64,000 nt of DNA. Source: Fragilariopsis cylindrus CCMP1102. Taxonomy: Eukaryota > Bacillariophyta > Bacillariophyceae > Bacillariales > Bacillariaceae. Shown here piece after piece: positions 29,601 through 43,104 of this stretch (within the stretch, counting starts at the first letter, position 1; every line of letters starts with the position of its first letter). Where the stretch lies: the NCBI GenBank assembly GCA_900095095.1, contig FMBT01000368.1:62001-126000 (forward strand), given 5' to 3'. Position numbers and translations under genes: made by a program. Below the pieces are notes generated by a model. That model was not told the origin of the DNA. It did no database searches and saw only the letters and a list, made by a program, of their open reading frames with translations.

Positions 29601-32600
29601 TATGCTACGATCCTCCAATCATCTGATGAAAGTTTCATCATGAGACTTAAGATGGGTTGGTTCTGGATATTAGACTGGACAGCAAGCGCTTTTGCAAGGA
29701 GGCAAAGACTTGTAATTCATTCGAATTTACCTCGCTCGCCCGAGAGCTTTGCAGAAAGTGAATATGACGTGATTGAAGAACTTACAAATCAAGGAGTCTT
29801 TGAACTACACTATTCGGGCTCAACAGAGTTGGCTGATGTTAGCTTCAAAATTTTACCGAAGATTGACAGGTCATTGGCAATGGAAGATATAAATACAGAA
29901 CATTCCTTTTCGTCAAATATTCGGCATATACTCGATGTCAAATTCCGCAGCTTTGTTATTCACTGGAATCCACATGCTATAAAGGGAATAAACGCACTTT
30001 TCGTCCGTTTCATGGAAGTTGCAACCACTTATGACGATCCTACTGACGATGGTGGAGGGACGCTTATAATGACTCCGGGGATGTCTCAAACTTCAGTCAG
30101 ATCTTTCCAATCAAAGAAAGATTCTCGTAAAGAGAGCGTTGAAAACTCCGACGAGTGGCTCATAACGGCCAATATGGAAAGTCTTGATATAATTCTGAAT
30201 TCTGCTAGGGATGATTTGCCGTTATTCGTGTTAACCGTTTCTGGTACTCGGCTCTCTATTGTACCTCGTCCCTCGGGGCAGGAGATCTCGTTGAGTCTCG
30301 GTGATTTAAAAGTGGCAACACCAGAGAATGCTGGGAATACTTTACCATTATATCGAACATTGCTCGGGTTAGAGTCTGGAAGTACAGGGAGTCTTTTGAC
30401 CGTCAAATACTGCGTAGGTCGCGAAGCAATCGAGTCTCTAAACCTCAAATTAGACGATGTAGAAAATCTTGATGCAGTTGCTGATGTGGAGCTATCTCCT
30501 ATGCGTTTCTGCTACGTCCAATCACAGGTAATGACTCTTGTAAACTATATAACAGATGGTATCCTTGGTGCACTTACTGCCCAGGCTGCTATTTCAGCTG
30601 CGGAAGCAGCAAAGGAGATTGCAAAATCTTTGTCCGGAAATTATTTCTACTGCATTAGAGCAACATCGTTTGAAGCCATTATCCCGGAAGCTGCATACCG
30701 AGAAGAGCATATGCGCCTGAGCACTGCCTCTCTCAATGTTGATTATTTTATGTATTCAGATGCTCGAGGGAGTCAGATTGGAGTTGCTTTATCTGATCTG
30801 ATGGTAAAAGGACACCACAAAAAAGATCTTCAGGAAGCGCCGATTCGTTTGTCTATCGATGTCAAAATTCCTTTGGCTGGAGTGGGTAGTGCTGATGACC
30901 AAGCAATGAAAGTTTCTGCAGAGATATCGATGGCAAATTTTGTACTTACAAAAGATCAATACTCACAAATAATGAATACTTTAAGCAAGAATTTCACTGA
31001 GACAGCCCTTTTTTTAAGAGACGACGAGTGGTCGGGACAGATCGTTACGTCGGCGAAGGAGACCCATTCCGGTAAACAGCTTGACGAAAGTACCCAAAGA
31101 ATTTACTTCATACTTGATATCAAGGAAGTTTCGCTTGTGCTCAATGGCCATGACCAAACAGACCCCATTGTCAGATTGACAGCGATGGAAACAACAGTTT
31201 CAATGGATATGATTCCTGATCTCGAAAAGTTTTCGATTAAAGTATTGCTGCAAAATCTTGTCTGTGAAGATTGCCGCCTGGTCGCGGTAAAGAGGCAATG
31301 TCGTTTTTTGATAGATCAGAGCACGAAAATGGACGATGTCAAAAGCACAAACATGTTCCAAATTGGGTATACACAAGAAAAAAATGATAGAATATCGATC
31401 TGACTTTAGGCTCTCCTCAAGTAGTTCTGATTCCTGATCTTATTTCAGAAGTCCTTCTTTTTGTCAGTGCGACGGAAAATAACCAGAGCGACGAAGATCG
31501 AGCACAACCGATGATGCAAGAACAAAATATGCCATCATTAAAGCAACAGACTGTGCAAATCGATTCCGCTGAAAATGAGAGATATCCGAGAAAAGCTTAA
31601 GAAGTTCGAACTCTTCTGTGACAAAGATATCAGCCAAGACAGGAACCTGTAGGTTTGTCCTGATGGATCTCGGTAGCCAATTATCAATCGACAAAGAGGC
31701 AATAGACGATCCAGAAATTTCAGACACAATACCCCAACTGACCGAAACTATCGTACTACAAGGGATTTTTTCTGGTTCCTACTCGTTGGAGTCTGATATG
31801 GATACAGGGAAGATGCTAGCTGCTGATTTTCAATTTCATTCTGATGCGATGGAAATATTTACAGCATTTGGAAGAGATATGAAAAGTCCTCTGCAAATTT
31901 TAGAACCTGCATCAGCATCAGCTCATGGATCAATGAAAACTACTGGCACAGGAGATACAGAAATAGAAGTTCGTGCTGCGGCGTTGACCTCTATCGATTT
32001 TTCGCTTTCAATTCATAATGCTGCTCTCTTGATGGCGATAATCGACAGTGTCCAGGGTTCAATCAAGTACATGGAAGAAAAGGAAGCTGCCAAAGTTGTC
32101 GAGGAATCTTTTTGTCTAACACCAAAAGAGCAGGAACGCATCGAAAAACTTGCAACAGCATTGGAAAGGTTGGGTCATGATGACAGCATTGCGTGCAGTG
32201 AAACCGGCAGCAGTATGGGGGATTCTCAGGCGTCATCGAGTTTTCAGTTGTCAGAGGTTGATGCACCATCAACAACTAAGGTTCAAATTAAGGTGACCAT
32301 GCCCCAAGCCAGAGTAACTTTCATCAATGATTTACAAGGGATGGACGAGGCACTATTCAGAGTGACTGTGACAAATTTTGTCGCTGGTGGGGATCTGCTC
32401 TCACCGAAAACACTTTTTGACTTCCATTGTAACACTTCGATTCTTGCCGATTACTTTGATACGTCTATAAACCTATGGAGTAAATTGCTCATGAAGCCCT
32501 GGGAAATCACGATCAAGGGAAGCAGAGCTCCATCGCGCCGGTTCAACTCTCCTAGGCTGAGTAGTACTTTTGATCTAGAGAGCTTCCCATGTTGGATATC

Positions 32601-35600
32601 TTTTTCCGAACATTTTCTGGTCAGCCTTGCAAGTGCTGCTCGAATGTGGTCAATCTACCGTGCTGCTGCACAGGGTTCGTTGGATAAGAGTTCCGCGGAG
32701 AAAGAAGGCGGCGATCTGAATGCGAGCACGACTGCAAGAAATCTGAACCTCGCAACATCCTTTTCCTATGCGATTTCAAATCATAGTGGAATACCAGTTT
32801 CATTCTCCTTAAAGAGCGGAAGTATAGAAGATAGCACATGTCCAACAGAATGCACGCAATATTTTCGATTTGATCCACCAAAGGGCGGTGGTTATGGAGG
32901 AACACGAGTGTATGGCCAAGATCTTGAAGTACCAAAACTTGTTGAGATTAAGATGGAAGGGAGTGTTGCTGTTGTTAACATGGGTACTGAGCTTGGTCTA
33001 TCTCCCTGTGCTCACGAAATTGGAGACAAGCTTGTTCTTTTTACTAGAGTGGTCAAAGAGGGGAAGACAACGGTAAGCAACGATAAGCAACGAAAAACTT
33101 TCTATTTATGTCTCATCCTTTGACGATTTTATTTCCATCTGACACTTTTACTATACTTCTATAGGTTCTTCATTTAACAAGTCAAATCGAAGTTCTTAAT
33201 CAAACATTGATACCTTTCAATATTGACTTTTTGTACAACGAGACAGCTTCACATGTTGGAAGGTGCAGGGCGAAGAATTGTCAAGCTGACACATCCACAA
33301 CTCTATCATCGGTGGATGGAATTGTTTCAAAAAAGGCGTCCAGCTTTAGTATCCCAATATCTCTCCTTGCTAACTTTCACAGAGACTGGAAGAAGTATGG
33401 TCAGGCAAAACTGAACCTTAGACTTACACCATTAATAAGTGGCGTCGATGATCTTGACGATGGTGCTGCTGAGCTAGTAGGTGAGGTATCAACTCTTGTT
33501 TCTTTGCAAGAGTTGAGACGAGCTTCCAAAAGGTGCATCAAATCAAAGGTTGAAGTCACGTGTCGTGCCAGCGAACATCTAGCGCGTGGAAATCATCCAT
33601 TGACATTACACGTCTTATTGACAATGCAGCTTGTTGAGGGAGAACACGTTGTTATTGACGTATCCCTTGAGCCCCGCGCTATAATTGAAAATAGAACGCC
33701 TCTTGCTATTAAAATTCGCACTCCTATGCCTCGAACGTTCAGCTCTTGCCAGAAAGAAGGAAACAGTAACAATGAAATTACGTACTGTCTCGACCCCAAT
33801 AAACGCATCGAAGTCTTCACCCCGGGTCCTTCAATAGCGATCACAGCAAGAACTCGAGACAACCCCATTTCTGGTCTACAGTTAGGGTGGCTGGATGCTG
33901 GTTGGGTTGACCTTCCACTTGTACAAGAATTTAGATTACAAGACCCAATTATCAGTATGTTCCCTTTGCAGATGGAGAAAACAGGTCAGGTTGTTGGAGG
34001 AGAAAAATCTGGAGCTGAGTTCTTCATTGTAGAAGGGAACGATAAACTTCAGACCATCGCTGATGTTGGCGTACAACAGACAAAAAATGATTCTCAAAAT
34101 CCACCTACTAGAAGGAATATCAATGTTGATGAACCTTTATCATTCTTCTTGACTGTTTGTAATTACGGAGTGGATCATACCGGAAATAATCTTTTTGAAC
34201 AAGTACCAAGCGTTGAAACACGACCTTCTTTGTGGCAATCTAACAGAAGCATTAATGGAAGTCAGCGCAAGAGAGAAAGCGGGTTACTGGCAGAATTGGA
34301 TCCATTTGCCGAAAATTTTAATTTGGAAAGAAAAAATCTGTCGGGAACAACAAATAGGCGTATCCCGAACCCACTCGGTGCGTTTTCTTCGCCTCTTCAC
34401 TGCAGGCGTATATCTCTTCTCCCAAACGCCCAATATCCGATCCGACTGTTGCAAATGACAATGGACGGGATTGAAGGATTCAAACGAACAAAGGTAAGCT
34501 TATTCTTTACTTTTTACCTTTGTTGTACTATATATTATGCCCACTCCACTCACTTACAACATTAACTGTTCAATAACCTATCAATAGCCATTCATGATCG
34601 AGGACCTGCCTATTGGAGATGGAGGCGCAGCTACTGTACCTATCATCTGGGAAAACAAAGATCCAACAGGGCTTTTTGCATATCGTTACTTGGTAAACGA
34701 ATACCAATCTGAAATCCATATTGTACCCGAATTCATTGTTTTCAATGGTAGCGAAACTGTAGTTTTGGTCAAAGAAGAAACGATGCCGGAACTTATCATT
34801 GAATCAGGAGACATCGGACAGCTTAGGGCGAGAGCACGACCAAATGGACTTGAAATCTCGTTTCAATTTATTGAGCTGGAATGTCATACCGCCCCTATGC
34901 CAGTTTGCAAGCTTGGATTGAAGGTGGCAATTGTGGAATCAAACAATGGTGTTGCAGTTGGTAGCGTATACATTCAAACTGTAATTGATACTTGTGGCGA
35001 TGCACGTTTAGTTGTGAAGGTCGGGGAAGTAAAGTTTGGTTCACTTTCATCACCTGCCAGTGAAGAAAAAGGCCTATTTGATAACGACTTTTGCCGCTTC
35101 CGTGTACGCTGGACCGAGCTTCAGCTGATACTCAACGAAGTTGGACAGATGAGGCGTGAATCCTGGAACATAAAATCGCTTAGAAGTACTCAGAATAGTG
35201 CTCCAACGGTCAGTGTGGACAAATCTGCGACAACTGGGACTCATCAACAATCGCCGACGAAGAAGGCTCCCACTATGAATCTCTTCAAACACGAGCCACA
35301 AAATCGCTCGGAGGAAAAGAGGATTGAAATGGTCGAGCAACCAATCATGGCATTGATCTTTTCGCGGTTCACTGTTGACTTTCAACGCGTTTTCAAGGAC
35401 GGAGAAAAGAAGAGCAGACGCAATTTATCGGACGCTTCTTCTCCACAACGGTCGCAAATTTCAATCATTGTGCACAATGTTCAAATCAAAGATCTAACAC
35501 CAAACACACATTATCCTATGGTTTTTGATTGCACTTCTGACATAAGTGTTTTCGACTTATGTATTCGAATTCGTGGTCCTTTAAGTGCTGATCTTATGAA

Positions 35601-37061
35601 AATTGACCTTTTCGATTTAAACTTGGCACACGCAAATGGTAATTCTGAAAAAATGACTCTAACAACAAATGAAGACTACTTATGGAGGATATTGGACCTT
35701 GTCAATCGGATATTGACCGCAAGTGGTGAGGTTTCAGGCTTTACCTTAAAATACGAGAATGATGAACTTGATGGTTACGTCATAAAAATCGAAGACTCTA
35801 GCAAATCTCGTCCTAAAGCTTACGAGAAGAATCAGTATACTACCCCCACAGCTGATACATTGTATGACATTGCTCTCGCTCGAGTGTCACCGTTTACAGT
35901 TGTTGTAAGCTTTCGCCGTAGTCCTGAACAATCTCGTTATAAGAAGACTAATACAAATGATGCACCCGGGGCTGCCGTTACAAATTACTTCACTCGGAAT
36001 TTGAAGTTCACAATTGATAAGGCAGAATTGAACTTTACAAGATACGAGGATCGAACCTTGACAGGGCCATCGGATGTTCTAATAGAAACTCTGAGTTTAG
36101 TCTACGTAAGTAGAATGAAATTCAAGGTCGTTTCGTTGTTGTCAGCGGCTAGCTTGCAAGACTGGCGGTATCTTGCAGCGCGAGATGACGGTGATGACGA
36201 ATACGTCGAAGGGGATATTTTGCGAGCAACTGGTAATCTAGCTGGAAAATCAGCTGGTCTACTATTCACGACAGTTGGTCGCGGAGTGGGAGGCGGTGCA
36301 AAAATTGCCTCTTCTTTTGTGGGAGAGGGTATTGAGAATGGGGCAAGCAAAATTGGTGCACGTAGATTCGGTACTGGTGTTAACAGTGTCGTAAGTGGTG
36401 TGGGATATGGTGTTAGTGATACATTTTCAGGAGGTAAGTTAAGGTCATTAATACTACGTCCGGTCTAGTTTTGATTTACTTTGAGATATATTTTCTGCTG
36501 CTAACGTGATGTGATGTGATGTGATGTGTATTGTATTCTATTCTCAATAATATTTTGACTTAAGTTGGTAATGGAGCTAGTAAATTCTTTCAAGGAGCTG
36601 GCCAAGGAGTAGGACATGTATTTGGTGGAGGTAAGTGTTTTTTTCTTCTGGCTCCCTATGCTACCTACCAATTTCACTCGCATGTGCTGCTACATAAAAT
36701 TTCTTACATCAATAGTCTGGTTCTTGCTCTTTTCGTTTCAATATGTTGAATTGCAGTATCTGGTGGTGCACTTCAAATTGGCAAGGGCATTGGAAAAGGA
36801 ATCACCACTGGTGATGGCAAAGCGGTAGTTGACGGCATTTCTAAAGGTGCCTCATCTTTTGGAGGTGGTATTGCACAGGGTGCCGAATCTGCTGTGGTGG
36901 GCACAGCAGATGGTATTTTGTCGGCAGGAAGAGGAATTTTCTCAGGTTTCAAGAGTGTTGGGCAAGGCATTGGTGGTGCTATTACTGGCAAGACGCCGTC
37001 CAAATTTCAACGGAAATCCAAAACTGACGAGGACAAAAGAAAGTCGAATAATAACCGTTGA
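26637..37061 (+). CDS. VPS13: VPS13-family bridge-like lipid transfer protein
   Basis: VPS13 proteins form a hydrophobic channel moving phospholipids between membranes at contact sites. The start is the ATG at 26637, opening MAKAALLDVLQQTIGKYVKNL, the chorein N-terminus. Sequence continues through the repeating beta-groove region, a VAB-like region (around 33.6-34.4 kb) and the C-terminal ATG2_C/amphipathic part. The end is a Gly-rich run of GxGIGxG helices typical of VPS13 tails. Exons are 26637-33072, 33175 by first reading but 33165 by the splice site (acceptor AG at 33163-33164)-34493, 34588-36433, 36565-36630 and 36757-37061; all introns are GT-AG with matching phase. Total is about 3300 aa, the usual VPS13 size. 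Two frame breaks lie near 31398 (after DRISI) and 31574 (after AENER); coding similarity continues across both, so the gene needs two indels to read through. Confidence 0.93.
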
Positions 37062-37814
37062 AGTTATAGATATTAGGATGCATAATTAGGTGACTGACTG
37101 GCAGAAAGTCAAAAAAGGAACCATTACCTTTGTATTAAAATAGGTTGTTGAACATTCATTCTACTGCAGATAGTCAGTCTTCTTATCATACACAGTGTGA
37201 TCTGAATGCAAATGTGAACTCATTAGATTGAGCAGTAAAGAATCATTCAAAACACATGTAGAATTAATTATTATTATAAATAGATCTCGTATTTTTAAAG
37301 TTTTTGTAAAATACCAGTACTAAGATGCTTCCTGCAATTAATTATTGTGAATTCTGCAGTACTGTACTAGGTAAAATAACGCGAAAAAGCGTGGTGGAGA
37401 GTTTTGAGAAAAAAAAATGCGAATGGTAAAATAATACTGATACAATGCACTTGTACAGCAAGAGCAGAACTTCTACAATATATTATGGTAGTAGCGATCA
37501 TTCAGCTTCAAATCTGCTGTAATCTATAAATACAAGAAGTGTTCGATTACTATTAGCTAGCTAGAAAAAGTACATTAAAGCAGGAGATGAATTTTTGAAT
37601 TGACTGGTAATTTCTTTTCTATTATAAAATATTTAGACACTAGTACATATATATGCCTATCGCTATTATGTTATGTTGTTTCGACAACTTCTTCATCTCC
37701 TGAGCGTGGTACGGCATGTAAGAAATGAAACAAAAAGTCGAGTTATTTTGATCTGATCTGATAATACTGTTCAAATGTATGTGTTGGTCAATAATTAATC
37801 ATCATATTATATAT
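37062..37814. other. Intergenic, VPS13 and ACP 3' sides
   Basis: About 750 bp of AT-rich sequence between two convergent genes. I see no ORF, RNA gene or repeat worth naming; it presumably holds both 3' UTRs and polyadenylation sites. Confidence 0.6.
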
Positions 37815-38126
37815 TTAAAGCTTGTCAACGAAAGCAATGACTTCACCAACAGTACTGATTGAGGCAGCTTCATCTTCAGGGATTTCACAGTCAAATTCTT
37901 CTTCGATGGCCATGATTAATTCAACGGTATCAAGAGAATCAGCACCAAGATCATCAATGAATGTAGCCTCTGGGACAACCTTATCTGCTTCAACACCTAA
38001 TTGTTCAATAATCAATGCTACTACTTTATCATTTTGAAGAGAAGTGTTGCTTCTGGATACGAATGATACAGGAGCGAAGGCGGAAGCGCCGGCAACAAGA
38101 GCGATGGTAATAAGAGACTTGAACAT
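37815..38126 (-). CDS. Plastid acyl carrier protein precursor (103 aa)
   Basis: ACP carries growing acyl chains on a 4'-phosphopantetheine arm during plastid type II fatty acid synthesis. The mature part has the prosthetic-group motif DSL (Ser 64 in [10 protein letters not shown]), followed by the acidic helix II ([16 protein letters not shown]) that docks partner enzymes. The N-terminus ([19 protein letters not shown]) is a signal peptide ending in an ASAFAP motif, the bipartite plastid-targeting signal of diatoms and other algae with secondary plastids, in which the Phe after cleavage is needed for import. The start is the ATG at 38126; upstream in-frame sequence is non-coding in character. 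One exon; length is normal for ACP plus presequence. Confidence 0.95.
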   Translation of the reverse strand: MFKSLITIALVAGASAFAPVSFVSRSNTSLQNDKVVALIIEQLGVEADKVVPEATFIDDLGADSLDTVELIMAIEEEFDCEIPEDEAASISTVGEVIAFVDKL

Positions 38127-39182
38127 GATGAAATAATATATTGTTATGAGTTTGGGTGTGATTTTGAAAATATGGACCTGCCGATGTTGTGGTACAAAAA
38201 AAAAACGATGATGTGTGTTGTTGAAATATATATTGAAAAACGAGTGACGATAGAAAGATTTGGATTTTTTTTTTGCGGCAAAGAGCGACAACGACATGTA
38301 GCGAGGACGACGTGTCACAAAATCTCGAAAGCGAATTAGCTATACAAAGCGTGTGTGCGCGTATGTTGTCGTGACATCAAAATAGAGCGAGCGAGACGTG
38401 AATGGTTGAGATCAAACACCACGTACGTCTGATGTTGAACACGGAGAGGTATTTTGTGGCTAAAAGCCAAAGTTAAAAAGCATGTGGTCTGTCTGTAAAC
38501 CGAGGGTTTTATTATCAACAGTCTACGTTGAAAAATTGTTAGAGTATAGACATACGACGAGTATACTATATGATGGTTTGAGAAGAAAGAAAGTAGATAA
38601 TGGTCTGCCCAGCAATATGATGGAGGTGCAGTGCTTAACTCTTCTGTTGGACTGTTGATGCTAGCTACATATAATATACACACTACTACTTACTCTCATC
38701 ATTCATGAAGAAAGGATATTGCATCATCGAACTGCATCTCAAATATACAATTGGCGATGGAATACTTCTCAAGCTCTGATGATAGCAAAACCACCAAAGA
38801 CTACGGTATCTATCAAAATGATAATAAGAGACAATAAGAGTACAGTAACATTACAGTATCATTATTTTATCAGCTCTTTCTTTTTTTGTTCACATCCATC
38901 ATTTTTATTTACCCCCTTTTAATAAGCTTTTTATCTCCCCCGAAGTTACCCTGCTAAGGAACTTCTTCGAAATTCAGTTGTCAGGAATCAATAATCAATA
39001 ATCCTTATTAATAATAACGAAGGTATGAAAGAGTCAAAGAGTCGCAACCGAAAGATCTCGAGATGCAACAAAAACTAATTTTCCATTAATGTTTATTCGT
39101 GTATTCTATACAGTAGCTATAGGTATTCAAATATTTAATTAGTTCTCTCTATGCAATCAACGAGAGATATTTCAAAAATAGT
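38127..39182. other. Intergenic between divergent ACP and DUF1295 genes
   Basis: About 1.06 kb separating two divergent start codons, so it must hold both promoters and 5' UTRs. I see no convincing ORF, RNA gene or repeat; A/T homopolymers are frequent near the ACP start. Confidence 0.6.
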
Positions 39183-40541
39183 ATGGATTCCAGTTCAAGT
39201 TGTGACCTTTTAAGGTTGACGTTTGACGAAATATTAGGGACAACCGCAACGACGACGACCGCATTGTTCGATTTTACAGACCCACTATCTCCCGTTCAGT
39301 TGTGCTGTCTTACTTGTTTACTTTTTAGCGTCTTGGTATTTGTTGTTTCGGAATTATCAGGAAATTATTCACAAACTGATAAAATGTAAGATTAAAAGTA
39401 CATACGTTAAAATTTACATACCATAATATATATGTTTGTTGTACTAGTAGATGATAGAACTGCTACCAAACTAGTGTACTCACATTGTGATTTTATTTTA
39501 TGATGTCCTTCTTTTAAATTTATTTATATACTAGATGGAGTATCACTCCTTTTGTGTACACTTGGATCCTCATATGTGATTCAAGAACGTTTCTCATGTT
39601 TATATTGTCTGCCATCTGGGGGTTACGTTTGTCATGGTAAGTTTAAAGTGCGTGAGTGCTGTGTCATCACCTAGTTTCTTTTCTTTGGCGGGTGTGATGA
39701 TCAAAAATAATGCGCAAGCTTCACTTAATTTCTAATAACTTTCTTCGTATTTTTTTTACTCTAATAAAATAATGAAAGGAACTTCTTTCGACGAGGAGGA
39801 TATACATGGCCACCATGGAATGGCGATGAAGATTATAGATGGATGTATCTTATGGGGAAAGTACCTCTTCGAGATGAAGATTATCGATTTAAGTATCTAT
39901 TAAGTGTTCTGAAAAACAAGTGGGTATGGATGATGTTCAATTTGTTCTTTATTTCAATATATCAAAATGTATTGTTATTGCTGGTTGTATCTCCTGCCGT
40001 TGTGGCAAATATTGTTGCGTCAAAATGTGGTGACAGCTCGTTTTATTCTTCATCGTTGAATATGCTGGATCTTCTCGGTAGTATCTTATTTCTAAGTTTC
40101 GTTCTGATAGAATCTATTGCGGACAATCAACAACAACGATTCCAAAACGAAAAACATCGACGTATAGCATCGGGCGAAACTCTCGATGGAGAATTCCTTG
40201 ATGGATTTACAAGGTCGGGTCTTTTTTCAATCATTCGGAAACCAAACTATGCATCAGAACAAGGTCTTTGGATATCATTCGGTATATTTTCTCTTGCGTC
40301 TTTCCAATCAGGAATTGCTAGGCAACAACATATATACAACTGGTCGCATTTGGGATGGTGCATGTATGTTATGCTTTTTTGTGGATCTGGTCCATTTACG
40401 GAATATATTTCACTATCAAAATATCCTCGGTACGCAGAATACATGACAGAAACACCCTTGTTTGTCCCTAATATTTTCAAATTATTGTTCCGAAAGGAAA
40501 CTTCGAATAAGAAGAAGAAACAGGAAAAGATATCATTATAA
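39183..40541 (+). CDS. DUF1295 / steroid 5-alpha-reductase-like integral membrane protein (355 aa)
   Basis: Three exons, 39183-39385, 39535-39636 and 39779-40541, joined by GT-AG introns of 149 and 142 bp with matching phase. The spliced protein has an N-terminal membrane segment (QLCCLTCLLFSVLVFVV), then WSITPFVYTWILI and FILSAIWGLRLSWNF. It continues RRGGYTWPPWNGDEDYRW, the hallmark of DUF1295. The C-terminal part has the EQGLW...QHIYNW helices and the R-x-P-x-Y-like end (YPRYAEYMTETPLFVP) shared with steroid reductases and isoprenylcysteine methyltransferases. These enzymes act in the ER membrane with NADPH on lipid or steroid-like substrates; the substrate here is unknown. The last residues are a Lys-rich cytosolic tail, possibly an ER-retention KKXX-like signal. 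Confidence 0.9.
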
Positions 40542-40654
40542 TACAGTGTGATGATGGCACTAGGTAGCAACACTAGAGAGTATCAAATAGAAAAATTGTT
40601 TTTGCACTTTAAAATTAATAACGAATGAAAATTCATTTTGGTTCACAATTGGTA

Positions 40655-42795
40655 CTACCGGTATTCCAGTATTCGCGTTGCAAATTGCATAAATGGGAAT
40701 GCAAGAAAACTTCCACATAGCAGTCCAAAATACAACGCGAGTGTCATTGTTTCCGATGCTCTTTCTTGTAAAGATGTAGTTGTACCCACAAGTTGGGGAG
40801 ACCACATAAAAGAAGTTGAGACAAAAAGCCCGTTCGTTATAGCAAAAAGTAGTTGTACCGATAGAGAAAATACGTCACTCCGAATAACCATACTATTGTC
40901 TTTGCCCGTAGTCGTAAGACACATGAGAAATAGTGGCACCAATGCGATACGAAGTATCGCACAGGCAACAAGTTTTCGCGAGAAATTCTTGATTCGATCG
41001 ACGGGAATATATTCTGCCAGTATTCGTCCTATTAAGTCTCCAACATTAAAAAGGACAAAGCTAAAGGGAACATACAGGTCGTTGTATAGACGAATATGAT
41101 TTTCACATTCGTGACTACTTTTCAAGTCTGATATATAAGACGGGAAAAGAGCAAGGGTAACGGTGAATGTCAAAAAGACACAAGTAACCGGTCCCTTGAT
41201 CGCAAAAAGTACAGAATTCGTGTCCAGATTGTCAGTGTATTCCTCTCCTTCTTCGTCATCAAATCTATCCTGTTCGATCTGATTTTCGTCGTTGTCGTCG
41301 CTGTGATCATTCCCGCATAAAGATGGAAGGCAGGTGATATTAGATGAGGATGCTGTCATCTCTGCTGTATGAATATCATCAGGAAGGGATGTTAAAGTTT
41401 CCCTAGAATCTTCGTCGTTTGACGTCAGTTTTTCATTCGCTATATTTGTTGATTGTTCTGATGTTGATGCTATCATTAAAATCCTTTGTTCATTTTGGTT
41501 TTGTTCCCGTTGATAAATACGGTCATTCATTTCCAGACCGATACGGGGAGAGGTTTCGTCGACTTCTACTACATTGTCGTTGTAATAATTTTCACCCAAC
41601 GCTAGTCCATGCTGTTCGTGGTTGTGGAGCGTCTCATAGTCGTCACGATGTTTCATATTTTGATACATATGTATTCTATGGTATCCCACAAGACAAAAAA
41701 TGAGGATTATACAGCCCAATAAAAAGTAAGAAAAAACAGCCCAGTCTCTTGCGGCATAGGGAGAACATGAAGGAGGCTCCTCTTGTGGCAAATATAAATC
41801 CATGCGACGGATTTCTGTTGATATTATTGAATTAAATGTGGCTATAATTTCTTGGGTTTGGTTGGTCGAACTACAGTGTTTATCTAGATAATCAACAGGG
41901 TCTTCTCCTACAGCGGCTGCGCCAAAATTAGCCATTGATACAACTACTCCACCTAGGGATTGTCCAGAGAAAAAGGGGTTAATTCCTATATGAGAAGGAA
42001 ACAATCCCGCTGTCGAAATTATACCTGCCGTGGCTATCGCTCCGCATGTTCCGCATATTGCCAAGCCAACGAATGTCACGATGAGAAAATTGGTTGGTGA
42101 AATGTCAGGTATTGTCACTAGGAATGCCTGGACCGAAAATACTGTTGCGTATATAGTTAAGGGAACCATAACGTGGTAAAAGGAATGATCTCCTGTCGAG
42201 CTTGTACTCCCATTGCTCGAAGAAGAATGGTTGGATTCATCATCATTGTTGTTGATTTCGTCTACATTTGATAAAGATCCTTGTTGCCTCTTCATCCAAT
42301 AATCCGAAAAGGCTTTTCAGAAAAAAAAAGTGAGAGATGGTACAATAACTTATAAATAGTTCTACATTGTGGTACACATAAACTCACATTGGCCAAAAAT
42401 TAACAGTCCGAGAGAAAAGACAGACGAGGTATTCCAAATTAGACCAAACCATTGCTCGAAATTGACTATATCTTGACCTGATGCTTGACACAATCTAGCA
42501 GTGAAATACGGCTTGGCACTCACGAAAGCATTCCAAGGTATTAAAATTCCAACTTGAAAAACAAAGAAATGAAAACAAAGAGACAATAGTGTAAGATATT
42601 CTGATCGTTTGTAGGCATTTCATTCTTACGAGGAATGGATTGTTTTGGGTTTCACGTACCGCCCAATAATAAAAAGATAGCACGGATCACCCCGTCCGAT
42701 AACAACAAAGATCTAGATTGCTGTTGTTCATCTTGATGACGTCGAGGTTCTTCGTCGGCAACTTGAGGATGAATTGTCTGGCTAGAACTATCCAT
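40655..42795 (-). CDS. Equilibrative nucleoside transporter family protein 1 (652 aa)
   Basis: ENT proteins carry nucleosides or nucleobases across membranes through 11 helices. Three exons on the minus strand, 42795-42660, 42552-42388 and 42312-40655, with GT-AG introns of 107 and 75 bp and consistent phase. The first junction creates FLLLGVGILIPWNAF, the ENT helix 1 signature with PWN. Other family marks are AGLFP, INPFFSGQSLGG and VFLTFTVTLALFPSYI. A long acidic intracellular loop lies between helices 6 and 7, as in the family. The start is the ATG at 42795 (MDSSSQ). The upstream region contains one of the two 115-bp repeats. Its closest relative in the window is the gene at 44916-46786, in the same orientation. 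Confidence 0.92.
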
Positions 42796-42915
42796 ATTTA
42801 CATGTACAGATTGTGTACAGCTATGGTATGTGAGTATGTGAGCCGATAATAGCCGATGTTGTGATGGTTGATGTGAATGTTTAAATGTCATCAAAAAAAG
42901 AATTCGGAATTCAAG

Positions 42916-43030
42916 AGAACACTGCACAAAACAGGCGCGAAAAAATGTACATGAAGAGCAGAAATCCCCCTCCCCCCTTCATATAAATTGAAATTATACT
43001 TCATTACAATTGTACACATGCAATTAAATT
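42916..43030. repeat. 115-bp perfect direct repeat, copy 1
   Basis: Identical to 44535-44649 by eye over all 115 bp. It contains a C-run (ccccctcccccc) and a TATAAA at 42982-42987. It lies 121 bp upstream of the transporter start on the minus strand and 75 bp upstream of the ATG of the membrane-protein gene on the plus strand, so it may serve as promoter sequence for both. Confidence 0.95.
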
Positions 43031-43104
43031 ATATACAACGCATTCGCCATCCGTATCATTACATATTTTCGACTAGGAAATATCCGCACACGTCTCTCTG
43101 AACC

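Noticed and set aside
31367-31617. Intron explaining the VPS13 frame change
   Set aside because: Donors at gtatac with available AG acceptors either give the wrong phase or remove the well-conserved LGSPQVVLIPDLI stretch.
38336-38683. 115-codon minus-strand ORF upstream of the ACP gene
   Set aside because: No recognisable features and it overlaps the likely promoter; not supported as a gene.
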